From positions 15,299,338 to 15,363,337 of the forward strand of contig NC_092028.1 in the NCBI RefSeq assembly GCF_042242105.1: a stretch of DNA of 64,000 bases. Direction: 5' to 3'. The stretch comes from Pempheris klunzingeri (taxonomy: Eukaryota; Chordata; Actinopteri; Acropomatiformes; Pempheridae). The position numbers and the translations under genes were made by a program. How positions within the stretch are numbered: the first letter of the stretch is position 1; each line of letters begins with the position of its first letter. The notes below the pieces were generated by a model. The model was not told the DNA's origin. It saw only the letters and a program-made list of their open reading frames with translations, and made no database searches. Of the stretch, positions 1 to 13,673 are shown in pieces.

Positions 1-3000
1 GAAACAAATGTCAACCTTAGTGCTCACTCTCTCTCTCTCTGTGGCTCTCCCCGTTAGCTCTCCCTCCCTCTCTATCTTTCAGTCGACCTGGAATTAAAAC
101 AAAATCTTCTTTGAAGAGTTTTGAACCCCAGTGATTTTGGACTCCATTCTAAGAGATATATTGTAAACTTGCTAGCCGACTGAACTGCCAAATAAGGAAG
201 ACATTGCAGTCAAGCATGATGTTTTTCAACCAACACACACTGAAACATGGTTAAACTGCCAGAAAATCACATGATGATGCTACTCTGTTCTCCAGTGTAG
301 CATATACTGGATGAGTACCACATGGACATTCTCTGTGCCTCTCTGAGCATGACAGTAGATGAGTCGGACGAGCCAACGTGTAGTATTGCCTTTTGTCTTC
401 AGTCGGTGAGAGAAACCCAAGTTCGCTTCAGTATAAGCAGGAATTTAACTGCTAGTATCTCATACAACAAAGGTATTAGCTACACTTATACAATATTCTG
501 GCATACTGTGCTTAAGGCTAAATTCTAATCCTTACGATTTTGTCAAATCAAACCCTGTTTTTGATACTATTAATGAAGGAGTCCACCGTTCTGCTGGGTG
601 AAAATTGTCTTCACACGCACAAGGGATTCCCAGGAAATGAGGCATGCATATAAAAGAGCATAATTTACTTATAACGGTAACCGCTAATGCAAGTACAAAA
701 TTGACCACTCCTGCTGCTTCACATTATAAGCATTCAACTGGCAAAAAACAAGAAAGCTTTTGTAGTGAAGCAGCCACAGGAAATGCAATGAATTTATCAA
801 TGTCACAGAGCTGTGATCATCGTGAGTAAGAATAACCAGTCACAATGACCTATTAGATGATGAACCCCAGCTGAGAGGCTGCACACCTCCAACTCAGCAA
901 GATAATCACAAATTGTTTGGCTGCACTGTAAACAGATACACCAGCTCCTCTTATGTTAAAGTAGTTGCTCAGCAAGCGTTTGCTGTAGTGCCAAACCTTA
1001 CTTGTCGTTACCATGGCTACCACGGGTGTCGACAACTCCACCAGGACTGGGATTTAAGACATAATCTCACAATGTAAAACTCACAACTGAAGTCGCTCAT
1101 GCTCATACACTGCCGATTACCACAGTAGCCTGAAAAGGCTCTGCATGTCAAAATGAGCCTTGGGCTGCTGGAGTAAGAGCATTAGGCCCTTAAATACAGT
1201 CTTTAAGCCCAACTCCCTTTCCTGGAGGTGTCTAGTACAGCTGTCAAACACATTTTCCATTCCCTGCAGAAAAAAACACTTCTCTCTTCACTCTTCTCAC
1301 TGTATAAAAGAAAATCTTTCATAACAGACTAGCTGTTTTTAGCCATAGCATGGAGCCTGTTGATAACTCTGGGATCTTGCCTGGGGTTGGAATTGGTGCG
1401 GTTTGACTCCACGTGTCCAAAAGACAAAAAAAACAGCAAGGAGTATCTTTAAAGCTTAACAAAGACCTGCTGTGTTTGCTCTACCTCAGAGTGACCCTTG
1501 TTGCTTCCTAGCAGCTCTGATGCTGCTGGCGTCATTACCAGGAAACCTGTCCTAGCTGGTGAGTATAGAGCGCCATGATAATGCTGATAAGGATGGAGAC
1601 TCCTGAAGACAGCTATCATCAGCCTCTGTCAGAAGACACTTCCTCCTGCTTTTGTCACAGACTGTTAGGATTAAAAGCACATTAACCCTATACTTCTGTT
1701 CTTTGACAAAATATTTTTTTGTAACGTGCTAATAGCACAGTTTCAGTGCCTTATAGGTTACAGAGGACCAACTAACTTCACAGAGTTCCTGAAAAAAACC
1801 AAAAAAACCACAGCTAAGTGGCAGTTGCCCTGTAATAACAGTTTTCATTTGGAAATGCGTCTGAGATCATTTCTCACCGTATCTCATCACTGACTGTTAA
1901 AACTTGTGTTATCGTGATGGGTTGGTGAGTGAGTGCCATGCAGGCCAGGCCCCATGTGGATCTGCCCAGATCTACTGCTTCACTGCCTACCCCGACATTT
2001 TCACCCACCGCAGAAATCTACTCCTGTGGAATTTCCTCTCATTGGATCAGTGAATGCCCTTAACATTAAGCTAGTAGCAGTGGCAGCTTTGTGGTCCCTT
2101 TGCTTGGAGTAGGACTCAAAGCCAGATCTCTGGTTCATATCCGCTTCATTTAATATTAAATTTAATTTCTCAATAATATACTTTTTGAGAAGGAAACAGA
2201 AGAGGCTGTTTGCGAGGCAACCGACCTCTTTTAAGCTGTGATGAATGTGTGTGTTCATTCTTCTGAGTGGAAGGTCCAACGTTCCCGTCACTGATCTGTG
2301 TCACTTTGTCAGGCTGAAGTCACAGCTGCGGTCATCAGCCTCGTGGGCAAGAAAATCCTGTCCTCTCTCTCAGTTTCTCAGTGTGACGTGGCAGAGTGAA
2401 TCACATTCAACACTATAACAAATGAAGGGCTTACTTTTCCTAATTTCATTCACAGATTTACTATATAGATTAAAGTGGTAGTGAACTGCACAAATTAGTG
2501 TTACATTCTATTCATGAGTGATTGGTGTTTTCTGCTGTGCTTTTTAAGAGCTCAAATCATTTAACAAGCATATGTTGTGAATGTATCTGTTTGCACACCT
2601 TTGACAACATTCAAACAACTTCAGGACCATCAAAATATGTGAGTAGTGAGTTTTGGCAGCAAATATTCACACTGTGGCCTTTTTGCCACACTTAAGTAGT
2701 AAAACAGTGGCAAATGTGGCCACATAAATGCTAAAACGTAGTGCAACAGTTGCTCAAGTAGAGAAGAGTAATTAAGTTAATAACCTGACACAGTAATCCA
2801 TTATACAACAATATCATATTAGCCACCATAAGCTGCTAGACATACCAGACCAAATAGGGCTTCAGCAGCAGAAACCCCTATGTGTACTGCTTTAAGGAAG
2901 GGTGTGTTTTATTGCTTCTAAATTCACCTTTGTAACATTAGCAGTCATGAGAACTAGTTAACTACAAAGTAAACTAAAAGTACAAACTGTTTTTGGAGGA

Positions 3001-4374
3001 CTTTCGTGTTATATGGACACAATGAAAAGTCTAGTGCCTTTTTACAGATTGCCTTATAGTGTTCCAAAGCAAATTTGAATGGCAAATCCTCTTGATTCCT
3101 GCATACCTTATTTTTTAAAGTAGAATCAAATTACTTTTTCAAATCTCTAATGAGGTGAAGGTTGAGGATTTTGCACGAGACAAAGCCACTTTAATACTGC
3201 AAAAGAGATTCTTATAATCATTTCATTTCCAACCCTGATTCTTATCAGCTCGCTGCGTCACAGGAGTCACACGCCTGCTGCATCTGTGCCACGCTGTATT
3301 CCCTGAGCCACCGGGGCCATACATCACAGTGAATGGTGGTGACACAAAGGTATTACCACACACTCAGCACAACCAGGAGCAGCACACACCATTGACAATC
3401 ACAACAGTAGCCCATTATGTTGGTGTTACACATGAGCGAGAGACGTCTGAAAGCATGACTTCGAGCCAGATGGTTAAAGCACACTTTTTCGCCCCTTATA
3501 CCTCTTTTTAAAATGCCACTTATCTTTCTGCTCTGTTGCACTGTGTAAGCCAGCAGTTTAAAGACCTAAAGACAGGGCGAGAGGCAGAGGGAGGCAGAGA
3601 GATTCACCATACATACCACAAGCAAACTGGTGCTGACAGAGGAGCAGCTCCAGACAAGTGCGGATGCGTTCCTAATGGCTATGTGTTTGTGGGAGACAGG
3701 AGACAGATAGTCAGATAGACAGACAGGTTGGGGGAGAGGTGTCGGCCTGTCAACTCCCACCCACTCTCCTCGCATCCACCAGCAGCCAGGCAGAGGGGAG
3801 AGTGGCTGAGGATGGACGAGCTGCTGAGAGAAGAAAAGGGGAAGCACAGCCGTAGGATGACGAGGTGGAGGAGGAAGAGGAGTGGGAGGAGAGGGATGAC
3901 AGAGGGAATCTGTGGGCCAGGGGCAGAACGATGAAAAGAAAGAGGAGAAGAGGGAACGGAGGGGGGAGGTGTGCCAGGTGTTCCCCTCACAGCCGTATGG
4001 TCAGTTGCTGTCTCCTCAGAATACGCACACACTCGTGTAGCCTCTCTATCGTGCAGGTTGCCCTGAAAAGAGGCTAAATCAGTTGCACACTTTCTTCTGA
4101 ATGCTCTCATCGACACGTCAGACGAGGACACATACATGACATCCATAACAAACACACATGCAACACTTTTACCATGATTTCCCTTTCAAAACACCACAGA
4201 TGTCAACGAACCCCTGACAACTATTCACTTTTCCAGATCTGCTCGGTTCCAATCAAACATGTGGAAACTATCTATAGTGTCCTCATGGCAGGGTTAAAGA
4301 GTGCCTCGCTCCACATAGTGCCAAAATGAAGAAAAGCAGTGAAGCAGCAGAGCTCAAGAGAGAAAGAAACTAAC
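1..4374 (-). other. Septin 9 intron following the alternative first exon (partial)
   Basis: On the minus strand this follows the splice donor of the septin 9 first exon, so it should be intron running off the left edge. I found no septin coding exon in it; the expected next exon (beginning ALKRSF in mammals) is not here. The first 90 bases are CT-rich. A repeat copy shared with 29.3 kb lies at about 2815-2935, and 3800-3970 is GA-rich. The short open frames look random. Confidence 0.6.
2815..2935 (+). repeat. Dispersed repeat, copy shared with 29300-29400
   Basis: Partner of the 29.3 kb copy; same order of shared blocks. It lies in the septin 9 intron. Confidence 0.6.
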
Positions 4375-4429
4375 CTTCAAAGTCTGATATGATCCCCTCC
4401 AAGTGAGCGTTGACAGTGGAATCAGACAT
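4375..4429 (-). CDS. septin9: Septin 9, alternative first coding exon (5' end of gene)
   Basis: Septins are GTP-binding cytoskeletal proteins that form filaments and rings in cytokinesis and along actin and microtubules; septin 9 caps octamers. This exon encodes 18 residues, MSDSTVNAHLEGIISDFE, and ends with one base before a good donor (G|GTTAGT). It matches, from memory, the N-terminus of a mammalian SEPT9 isoform (MSDPAVNAQLDGIISDFE), which then splices to ALKRSFEVEE. The phase-1 end (G, then CN for Ala) fits that junction. The ATG is at 4429. An upstream in-frame ATG at 4564 would add 45 residues, but the short start fits the family. The GTPase-domain exons lie beyond position 1. SEPT9 maps near CD7 in human, which agrees with the CD7-like gene at 34 kb. 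Confidence 0.8.
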
Positions 4430-4900
4430 TTTGGGGAGCAAGTGTGTGTGCGGGTGTGTATAATGCGAGAGAGAGGGAGCGAGGTTCCCTTTCCCCAGCA
4501 AGGAAAAGTCTTCCTGGGGCGCAGTCCCGCTTTTAAACAAATCCCAAATTAGGAGCCCGTGCAAGAGAGAGGAGGGGAGGGAAAAAAAAAACTTTGTGAG
4601 TTGAGCAGCTCACAAATCCAAGCCCTCTCTCTAACTCTCCTCTTCTTCTTAAAGCAGCAACTTATTTTCCTCTTCTCCTCCTTCTCAACTTCCAGAGCTT
4701 GAAATGAGCGAGCGATGACAACCCCCCACCCTCCCTCTCTCTGGTTCACTGTCTTCCCTCCCCCCTTTCTCCTTCCCTCCATACCTCCTTCCCCTCCTGC
4801 AGCCGTCCTCTCAGACTGGTTCCTTTCTGTGAAAGCTCTCATTTTTGACCGGGCTGGTCAAATTATACACATGCTACATTCAGGCACACTTCCTGTGGGC
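4430..4900 (-). promoter_or_regulatory. Probable 5' UTR and promoter of the septin 9 short isoform
   Basis: This is the DNA just upstream of the ATG at 4429. It is rich in pyrimidine/purine runs (CT-rich on the plus strand at 4615-4800) and shows no clear TATA box. It is assigned by position only. The open frames here on either strand are low-complexity. Confidence 0.35.
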
Positions 4901-5298
4901 TCAATCACATGAGTAACACACTCTGGGCAACTGAAGAAACACACAGACAGCTAGTACAGAGATTTTTAAAAAGCTTTACTCTGTTTACTATCATCATCAG
5001 AGTCCTAAAACCTAAAGTCACACAGAAAAAAGAGACGTCTCTTTTCAAACACATCTTGGTGGAGTGGATGGAGTGAAAAGTTACAGTAGATAAATAATCA
5101 AATCCAAAGTGGAGACAGAATCACACTATGGACTAATATGGTCAATACAGGCTCATGCACGCAGTTAGTAGATCGTCTGACATGCTCAGTCGCTCTGGAG
5201 GCAAACATCAATAAATAAGCAGGCTAATGACTTAATGACCATGTGAATGAGCCTCTGTGTGTGGGGGTGGAGGGGGAAGGGTGGATGGGGGCGTTGGT

Positions 5299-5300
<2 letters not shown>

Positions 5301-5331
<31 letters not shown>
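5301..5331. repeat. (GT)n microsatellite
   Basis: About 15 uninterrupted GT units, followed by a degenerate GT-rich stretch. Typical teleost dinucleotide repeat. Confidence 0.95.
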
Positions 5332-5332
<1 letters not shown>

Positions 5333-5732
5333 ATGTGGTTGGTAGAAAGGAGTAAGAAGGATGTGGCGGTTGGGAGAAGTCCGTATCTGTACGCGTGCAT
5401 GTTGTTGTCCAATGAGTGCATGTCAAGGATGCGTCACGACAGTTGTGCATAAAGATTAAGACACACAAGTACTTTTTGCGTCCAAAACAATTCTGACCGA
5501 CACATAATAAATGTTGTCCTACAGTAAATTCGAAAGTCACTTCCATTGTCACCCTCTGAGTTACCCTGCAGTCTGACAGACTGTGAGAAGTTGCACAGAG
5601 GCAACTGAAGCATATTCAACCTTTACCAGCCACAGGCCTTGGTGATGAACCACTGCTGCTGCCTCTTTGTCAGAATTAATTCAGCAGTAACAGTAGTGTG
5701 TACGTGTGTGTGTCTGTCTGCGTGTGTGTCTG

Positions 5733-5960
5733 ATAACATAAGATAAACCTCTATTGATCTCAAGGGGGGAAATTGCAGCAGCACAAGAACAGAAACAAGT
5801 ACAGATGAGCAGAAAGTGAAATAACAAATAATAACTGACACATTAAACTAAAATACAGCAAGAATTTGAAGTTGAACAGAAACTGTACAGGAGCATTTGG
5901 AGACAAAAATATAAAGTTAAAAGGTAAAGTGACAGTAGTGCTGTTAATGTGACAGTGGTG
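5733..5960 (-). repeat. Teleost retroelement relic (Rex1/LINE-like 3' end)
   Basis: It carries the motif of an abundant teleost repeat, close to TTGATCTCAAGGGGGGAAATTG, followed by an A-rich stretch with AGCAGCA and AACAGAAAC motifs. Related motifs recur at 27.97 kb and 38.43 kb. The family name is from memory and uncertain. An AT-rich tract (to about 6240) follows. Confidence 0.5.
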
Positions 5961-7223
5961 TGATTAATAGCAGCAGCAGCATCAAACAGTGACCAGACTG
6001 TTGTGTGATATGATATATGATTTAAGTAATGGTACGTAGTTTGTGTGTGTTATCATTGAAATGTAATATAGAACATAATGCAAAGTCAATGCAACATAAA
6101 CATAACATATTATAATATGGTATGGAATATGAGGCCAAGTATAAGGTGCCATGTAAGAATATAACACAGCATATAGCATGTGTATATGTTACAGCAATAT
6201 GACATTGTATAATATAATATATAATACACAGTATATAGTATCGTACAGAAGCAGCTCTCGTTTTACAAAGCTCATAACTGTCTTTCCAAACTACTGCTTC
6301 CCAAATAAGGCTGTCCCATAGAGACAACAACACCTGAGGCAAAAATGAGAGGATATAGAAAATGAAAAATGCCCTTGGAGAGATGAAAGGAAGTACAGAG
6401 TTATGGAAAATGGATTTAAGCTGTAATAAATTATTCAGGCTGTAAAGCGACAGAGAGAATTCCTCAATCGTTGTTGTCCCATGTGTGGTTTATCAAAAAA
6501 GTGTTTGGGACTGAAATCTCGCAAGCTTTCCGCCAATTTGTTGCTTACATTGGAATCCAAGTTTGCGTTTTCTGTTGATTTAGGCATGTTTATCAATTAT
6601 AAACACAGATGTGCGCGAGCTCACAAACACACACTAATGCACAGATTTAAAAACAAATACCAGGCTTTACTGTAACAAAAACTGCAATCGGAGATTAATC
6701 TCACAGCATATTTCCCCGCCATCGAAGTATGTAATCCACATTTGTGTGAGAAAATTCTGTAACTGTCAATAATTATTCCTGGCTAACATGAAAACTGGAC
6801 CTGTGCCTGGAGTAGCGAACTTCAATCTTGTAAACTCCACAATTGCTGGCACTGCGTTACTTTCTCCAGCAGGGGACAGCATTGCTCCTATAAATAAAAC
6901 GTGTCGCTATGGGCAACAGTGTTAGTGGTAGAGGTGTCACTAATATACAGTAATGTGATCTGGAATCAGATAAAGATGGAGACACGGGGAGAATCCTGAT
7001 CCGGACACACCCTCATCCCACACAGTGAGTCCTGGCCGACACATGTGTGTCAGATTCCTCCACACCCTGGCACACACTCATATTTAGACTCACACTGAGC
7101 TGCATACGCACACAAATAACAAGTATGTGTACAGCAGATGCATGCGAGAATATGAACACGCGCACACACTTCAGTGAGCAGCACATGCATGCGCTCAGCC
7201 CTGCATCAAACCCTTTCAGGGAA

Positions 7224-7225
<2 letters not shown>

Positions 7226-7266
<41 letters not shown>
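7226..7266. repeat. (CA)n microsatellite
   Basis: About 20 CA units without interruption. The overlapping Thr-His frames are repeat translations, not genes. Confidence 0.95.
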
Positions 7267-7270
<4 letters not shown>

Positions 7271-8654
7271 AGCACTTCCTTCCCCCTGCATATCCTTGCA
7301 AGCCCCAGCAAGCCCAGACAGCTCTAATCCAATCTGCTGTAACAAGTGTCACACTCGGAGAAGACTAGAATGTTTTTTTCACCCAGATCTGTAAAGAACT
7401 CCATTCATTTCATGGCCGTCATAGTGACGCAGTGTGCCATGCACGGCTCTGAAAACAGTCTTAATCTGCCACTAGCAGGACATATGCCTTGGATATGGTA
7501 TGAACTGGCCTAAATGTTTGTACGACTCTGAAAGGTTATACAAGGTCATGCTGATTCCAATATGAGTGCTGATAACTTTAACGTGTCAATTCCACTGCAC
7601 TGACTCTTTTTTTCGAATAAACTTTGCTGCTGCATCATTGCTTTCTTGCCTAGTAAAGAGAGAGGGGATTGCTTAGAAAAAACAAAATTCACCCATGCAA
7701 CCACTGAAGATGAACAGTGAGATAAAGTAATGCAGCAGGCCTGACAGTAAACATAGGCATTATTAACCCAAGAATTAATTCACCACAAGGAGATGGAGAA
7801 GCTATCTGTAGGATTTACTGGTAGTAAAATTTGTTTTGTATAGATGTTGTTTTAAAAAAGTGATGATAAACCAAAGTCTGGTAAAGAATCTCTTGGGGCT
7901 TCAGGCTTCCTGTACATAAGAACATTGTAATGTAGTTGAATAAGCAGCTTCTGGTGTTATATTGCACTGAAGCATACAGATAAAGAGAGACAGAAACAGC
8001 CACCAACTGCTTAAAGAAACCCAGACCACCACCAAAGTGGGTCCTGCCCTCGTGAGAGCTGGAAAATGAGAGGCGCAGAGTGGGAGGAGAGGAGGATAAC
8101 TCCTATAAACGGATGCCAGGTCGGCGTGGCAGTTGCTAGGGCAATGCCAGTGCAACAGCAGGTTTGTGAATGTCAATGGTCAGTGTGTGCACAAACATGC
8201 ACACACACACACACACACAAAGACACCAACAGGTCCAACTGTTTTGGCGCCAGCCTGCCCCCCTCCACTGCGGTGTGGCCTGTGCTAGTGGACAGACGTC
8301 TCTGGGATCTGAGCTGCAGCTCCAAGAAATGATTCAGTTATAACCAAATTCACAGTGCGGTGCAAAGATACACATGAGCTGCTTTATTCATGACTACAGC
8401 TGTGTCAAATACAACTTCTTCAAAAAAACAACCTTACTGTACAAACCCTAGTGATGGAAATACTTACCAAAACTACTTGTTTCACAGGTCATGATCTAAA
8501 TCTCTTCTGGCTGTGGGTCTCTGGCTGCCACAGATCACTGCTGTGGATCATCTGCCGCCCGCACTTTTTACTAATATTAGTCATGTTTTCATATATTCAC
8601 TGTTACCATATTACTCATTATTCGTCATATTCCTATTGTCAGTAATATAGTCGC

Positions 8655-8965
8655 TATTCTTATTATAGTTGTTGTCCAACCTCCACCCAACATGGACCCC
8701 GACAGAAAGCCGCCCACCTCTGAGCCTGGTTCTGTTCAAAGTTTCTTCCCGTTAAAGGAGTTTTTCCTGCCACTGTTGCCTGATACCTGATACCTGATGC
8801 TCATGTGGGGATTCTTGAATCCTTAATTTTGAAATCTTTAATTGTTGGGTGTCTCTCTTGATTAAAGAGTTTGGTCTAGACCTGCTCTTTATGGAAAGCA
8901 TCTTGAGCTAACACTTGTTAAAAAATTGCCGCTATACAAATACAGATTGATTAATTTGAATAAAT
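8655..8965 (+). repeat. Interspersed teleost repeat, LINE/SINE-type 3' tail
   Basis: The sequence has the order seen in a very common fish repeat: a segment ending CCTGGTTCTG, a TTTCTTCCCGTTAAAGGAG motif, TTTTTCCTGCCACTGTTGCC, CTCATGTGGG, TTGTTGGGTGTCTCT, then CGCTATACAAATA near the 3' end. ACCTGATACCTGAT is a short internal duplication. I recall this as an L2-clade (Maui-like) LINE or SINE tail; the family is not certain, but the repeat identity is. Confidence 0.7.
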
Positions 8966-9829
8966 CTGTTTTCATCATCAGTTAAGTGTCAATACTAATC
9001 CATGAAATTACACTTAAAAATAGGTTTTTAGGAGGTGATTGTAAATCCTTAAAAGTGAAGTCCTTAAAGTCCTTAAAAGTGAATGTTATTGTGAAGAAGT
9101 TAAACGATTTAGTAGCATTATATCTGTGGACGGTTGTGTGTTGTGACAAATGCTGTTTTACACTGTGAATAATGATGAGTGTTTCATCAGGTCATGTCAG
9201 GTTTAGACAGTTACTGTTATTTCAAACATTACCAGTATCAGCTACAGAGGAAACCCCAGGTTCCTGCTGTGTTCGTCCTAAAACAACAAGAGATTTGTTG
9301 GCCTGGATGCAGACAACTGGCCCATGAGTCAGGCTGTATCAAATGAGCCATCTGGAAGAGGTAGGATCTGTATGTGTTGTGTGTCGGTGAGTGTGTGCGT
9401 GCATTGCTTGCATCGACTGCATGTATTCACTAGTTCATGTGTGTATATGTTGGATGTGCCTAGCTAGTTACAGCAGCTCTGTTTACATGGCAACCCCCAT
9501 AATAAGGACCTTTACCTGGCTCGGGACTTCAGAGGGGAGAGGGGGAGAGCATAGATGGACAAGACATGAAGGAGAGGAGAGGAAAGGTGGCGAAAGGCGT
9601 GCCAGTTCTCTCCCCAGGCAGAGACGAGAAGAAAGAAAGAGAGAGAGAGATATGAAGTGACAGCGAGCCCTCGTCGCTTTAATGGAAACTAGGAAGCAGG
9701 AAGATTTCTCCCTGCTGTGTGTGAGAAAGAAATAATGAAAGAAAGAGTGAGACACAGAAAGAGAGTAGCGTTAGCATGACTAATGGAATCAGCAGCAGAG
9801 GTAGTGTAAACATAACCAGAAAAGTGCCT

Positions 9830-9857
9830 GGCTTTCAGTACAGTACAGTACAGTACT
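9830..9857. repeat. Short CAGTA tandem repeat
   Basis: About five units of (CAGTA) in tandem; the run is also partly self-complementary. Confidence 0.85.
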
Positions 9858-10264
9858 GTGCTTTCAGCTAAATGTGAATTTCAAGGGAAACTACTGCAGT
9901 GAGGATCGCTGACAGTCTAATTTGTTAAAAAATGTTTGCAGACAAAAGAACACTCGACGCTGAAAGTGATCAGTGTGCACATGTAGTTGCACACACAGTG
10001 TAAGAGTCTGCATTATTTGGTGAATTGTAATTGTCGTAGCAGCAGGTTCGACAGATCCACAATATAACACACACAATAAAAAGCCCCTCGTGTGGCCCCA
10101 GAGCCCACATGGTGAAGTGGCTTCGTCTAAAGTATATGCACAGCTGTAGTGACAGCAGCTGCCCTCAGCCAAATGTTAAACAGCAGCACCCAGCCAGGCT
10201 CTGCTAACTTTAATCAAATACAGCACCTGTTGGAAACATGGTCCGAATGCACTGCATGTACATG

Positions 10265-10291
<27 letters not shown>
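10265..10291. repeat. (CA)n microsatellite
   Basis: About 13 CA units. A shorter GT run lies nearby at about 10411-10428. Confidence 0.9.
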
Positions 10292-10297
<6 letters not shown>

Positions 10298-10502
10298 ATA
10301 ACCCCTGCCAGCTCATAACCCCCCTTTTGCTCAGTGGTTTTCTTTGCAGTGAGCGGTGCCTGTGTGTGAGTGAGTGAATCGACTGTCTGCACACATGCTG
10401 CTGCCTGCATGTGTGTGTGTGTGTGTGTTCCCTCACGCATGGGATGGAATGGCTTAGTAAATAGAGAGAGCAGCTGTCCTCCATCAGAAAGGATTCTCAG
10501 TA

Positions 10503-10546
10503 GGCCTCTCTGTCTCTTTCTCTCTCTCTGTCTTTCACTCTTTCTC

Positions 10547-10588
<42 letters not shown>

Positions 10589-10590
10589 CC
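10503..10590. repeat. CT-rich low-complexity tract
   Basis: Imperfect CT/CTGT repeat of nearly 90 bases. Open frames on both strands here are repeat translations. Confidence 0.9.
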
Positions 10591-12837
10591 ACCTCCGCCC
10601 TCGGCTCCGTCTCTCCACCGGGTAATAACACTGTTTAGTACGTCAACAAGCCAGCATTGTGATCGCCGTTCTCGCTGCTCCCGCTGCACTCACATATTGT
10701 TCTGCTCAGCACGTTGCCATGGCAAAGCACCCGACAACACCAATCGCGGCTCACCAGGAAGCAACACGGCTGCAATTTCCTTTTAATAAAACTTCTCCTT
10801 AAACCTATTGTGGGTGATGTTCAAAACAAGTAGAAAACACCAAAACAACACTTGTTGCCTCACATGAGCGTTCTCAGCTGAGCGAGGTCGACATAAAAAC
10901 AGTGAATTACTCAACTCAGCACCTCCATCTAGTGGGAAAAGCATATATTACATATTAGACAACTTTCAGCATAAGACAAGACAAGACAACTGACATCTTT
11001 CACTAAAATCATTAAAACATTCGTATGAGAGTCAGCTGAGCTGGCTGAGGCTGCTCTGTAAGTCACAGGCCGGAGATGTCGGTCCGAGGTGACTGTGGCT
11101 GCGTCATACAGACTTTCATCACCAGCATCACCAGCTAACCTCGCTGTGACTGGAATGAATGGGACACGTCAGCCCCTTTATTCTCTATTTGTGAGGCTGA
11201 TGGGCAGTTTCCATTGAAAGCATCATCACTGTTGATTCATGTGGGAAGAAAAACACAGGAAACAAAAGGAGCCTTTAACCGTAGTGAGAAGTGAATCAAA
11301 TTGATTTGTCAGAGGCAGATGAGGTGCTCATGATACATGTCCAGATAACACACACACACACATACATATGTAGAGGACACAGCCTTTAGCCTTTAGCCAC
11401 ACTTGGACATACCTCCTATTTGCGCTCATGCAACAACATCACACTGGCTCAAAAGTATGCACACATATTCAAACACACCACACACTAGAAAGCATGAATA
11501 CATAAAAACCCCAGCGAACATTCACTCAAAGCAGAAACATCCAACAAGTATGTCCTGCTGAAGCTGTTACAGCTCCCTGGAGGAAGCACCTGGGGCCACA
11601 CTGAGAGAGAGAGGAGGGAGGGTGATACCTCCATCACACACACACACACACACACACGCACACACACACTTGTCAGTGGTCTCACCTACATCCAGATTTC
11701 ACACACCGCGTAGGTGCCATAAGCTATGTTAGGTCACAAACACACACAACCAGTTACGCACACTGACACATGCACATGTTGCTGCAGCCACTTCAGCTTC
11801 CACTCCAGCGAACACTAACTCTCATAAAAAATACCATTAAAAAGCAGACAGCATTACCTCACTAATGACTTTAGCATAATGCACACACACAATACATACA
11901 CAACATCTTTTCAATTCAACATGCATATTGCTCACGACATCCAGTGGTGAAAAACAATGTCAGACTAGAAAAAGTAAGTATCTTTATTTGCTAAGTTAGC
12001 TTCTTTTTTGCTGGTGGACTGAAACAGGGCATTCTCTATCCTGTTAGCTAAAGGAGGAACTGACTGATGGCCGAAGCGGGATCAGAGCCACGAGGGACAA
12101 GAGTAGTACTGTTCAAACAGAGCTTTTTCCTGTTTTCACACCAAAGAAGAATGGGAGAATGCAGATGGAGAAAAAAGAGAGAAATGTCTAAGAAGTAAGT
12201 GCTGTTTCTGTGTCACTTCACCACAGAATCAGACCTTCAGAGTTTCTCCACTGCAGTGAATGTCTTACTGTACTTGATTGTGTGCTTGATACTGTGCTTG
12301 ATTTTTACGTTCACGCAAAAATGAAAATGTGTAAAGACAGGCGGAACGGAGAGAGAGATGGGAATGGGAAAGAGGTGGTGACTGAGCAACAACCTGACAA
12401 AAACATTTAACTGGGAACAATGGGACAGAGGGGGTGGAGGAGGTGTTGGGCACAAACAGAAATGCCTGCAAACACAACCGGCACAGAACAGATAAAGACA
12501 GATAAACCGAAACAGGTCTGCTAAGCTGCTACACAAACCCTGCGGAGCTCCCAGTTCCAGCTCCAAACCCCAAAGAAAACATGCAGTCAGCAAACAGGAC
12601 AGAATGAGAGAGTGGAAAATACCATAGAGGGGAAAATAGAGGCAGGCTCTTACAGAATAGACACTCGACCACAGTAAAAAAGCTGATTGAAGAACGATAA
12701 TTTGTTTTCCATTCAGAACAGAGGCACAAACTCATCTGGGCTGACTGTTTCAGGAGAGTTTGTCTTACCTGAGAATTTGTCCCCCTCCATAACCAGATCA
12801 CTCCCTCCACGGCCACATGTAGTGTCTGCTCTTTGAC

Positions 12838-12841
<4 letters not shown>

Positions 12842-12873
<32 letters not shown>

Positions 12874-12952
12874 TTTTTTGGACTTCCCTTTCTCTCGTCC
12901 CTCTCTCTCTCCCTCCCTCCCTCCCTCCCTCACTCCCTCCCTCTGTTCCTCT
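12842..12952. repeat. (CT)n and (CCCT)n compound repeat
   Basis: (CT)n at about 12842-12869, a short unique spacer, then (CCCT)n-type repeat at about 12898-12952. Confidence 0.9.
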
Positions 12953-13285
12953 TCCTCCTCTTCTTACTCTCTCTTTCCTTTGGGGGCTCTCTGCTCTCCC
13001 TCCCTCTCCCGAGTTTGATTCCTTCAGTGTGTCTCGCTAATGAATTCAGAATTACGACATCCCCATGTGCTGATCATATGTTGCCTTCAACACTCTCTCT
13101 CTTTTTCCCTCTCTTATCCTCTCTTTCCCCTGATGAGACCAAAAGACTGAAGCAGCATTGTATCTTGAAAATAGAAACCATTAGCTTCGCCATGTGACGC
13201 GGACAGGCTCCTTGCAGACTAAAATAACCCACTGGACTAGCAAACTCTTCCGTCAGCTAACTTATAATGTTCCTTATGCGTGTGT

Positions 13286-13289
<4 letters not shown>

Positions 13290-13322
<33 letters not shown>
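13290..13322. repeat. (TG)n microsatellite
   Basis: About 16 TG units. Confidence 0.95.
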
Positions 13323-13326
<4 letters not shown>

Positions 13327-13638
13327 GGCGTTGATTCATTTGATACCAACAGCAATCTTGTCAAGCTGGAGTGAAAGGCACTCCCTGAACTACGGCTAGA
13401 CTTCCTCATAATGCATCAGATACAGCTCTGCCTTTGTGGAAGGATGATAGTCTGTTGAAATAATACTGACATGCAAAAACAATAAAGGAAGGAAGCAAGG
13501 CGGGAAATCTACCAAAGCACCCAGAAATGGTTTTAAGGGTTAATGCAGGAGGCGCAGTGTGCTCGTGCCAGTGTTACTGGAGAGGAAGAATGACAGCAAG
13601 AGTGAATATTCCAGACAGAGAGAGAGAAAACGACTCAT

Positions 13639-13640
<2 letters not shown>

Positions 13641-13673
<33 letters not shown>

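Noticed and set aside
3679..4155. 158-codon minus-strand frame upstream of position 4155
   Set aside because: Composition follows a CT/GA-rich tract; it lies in the septin 9 intron and has no recognisable domain.
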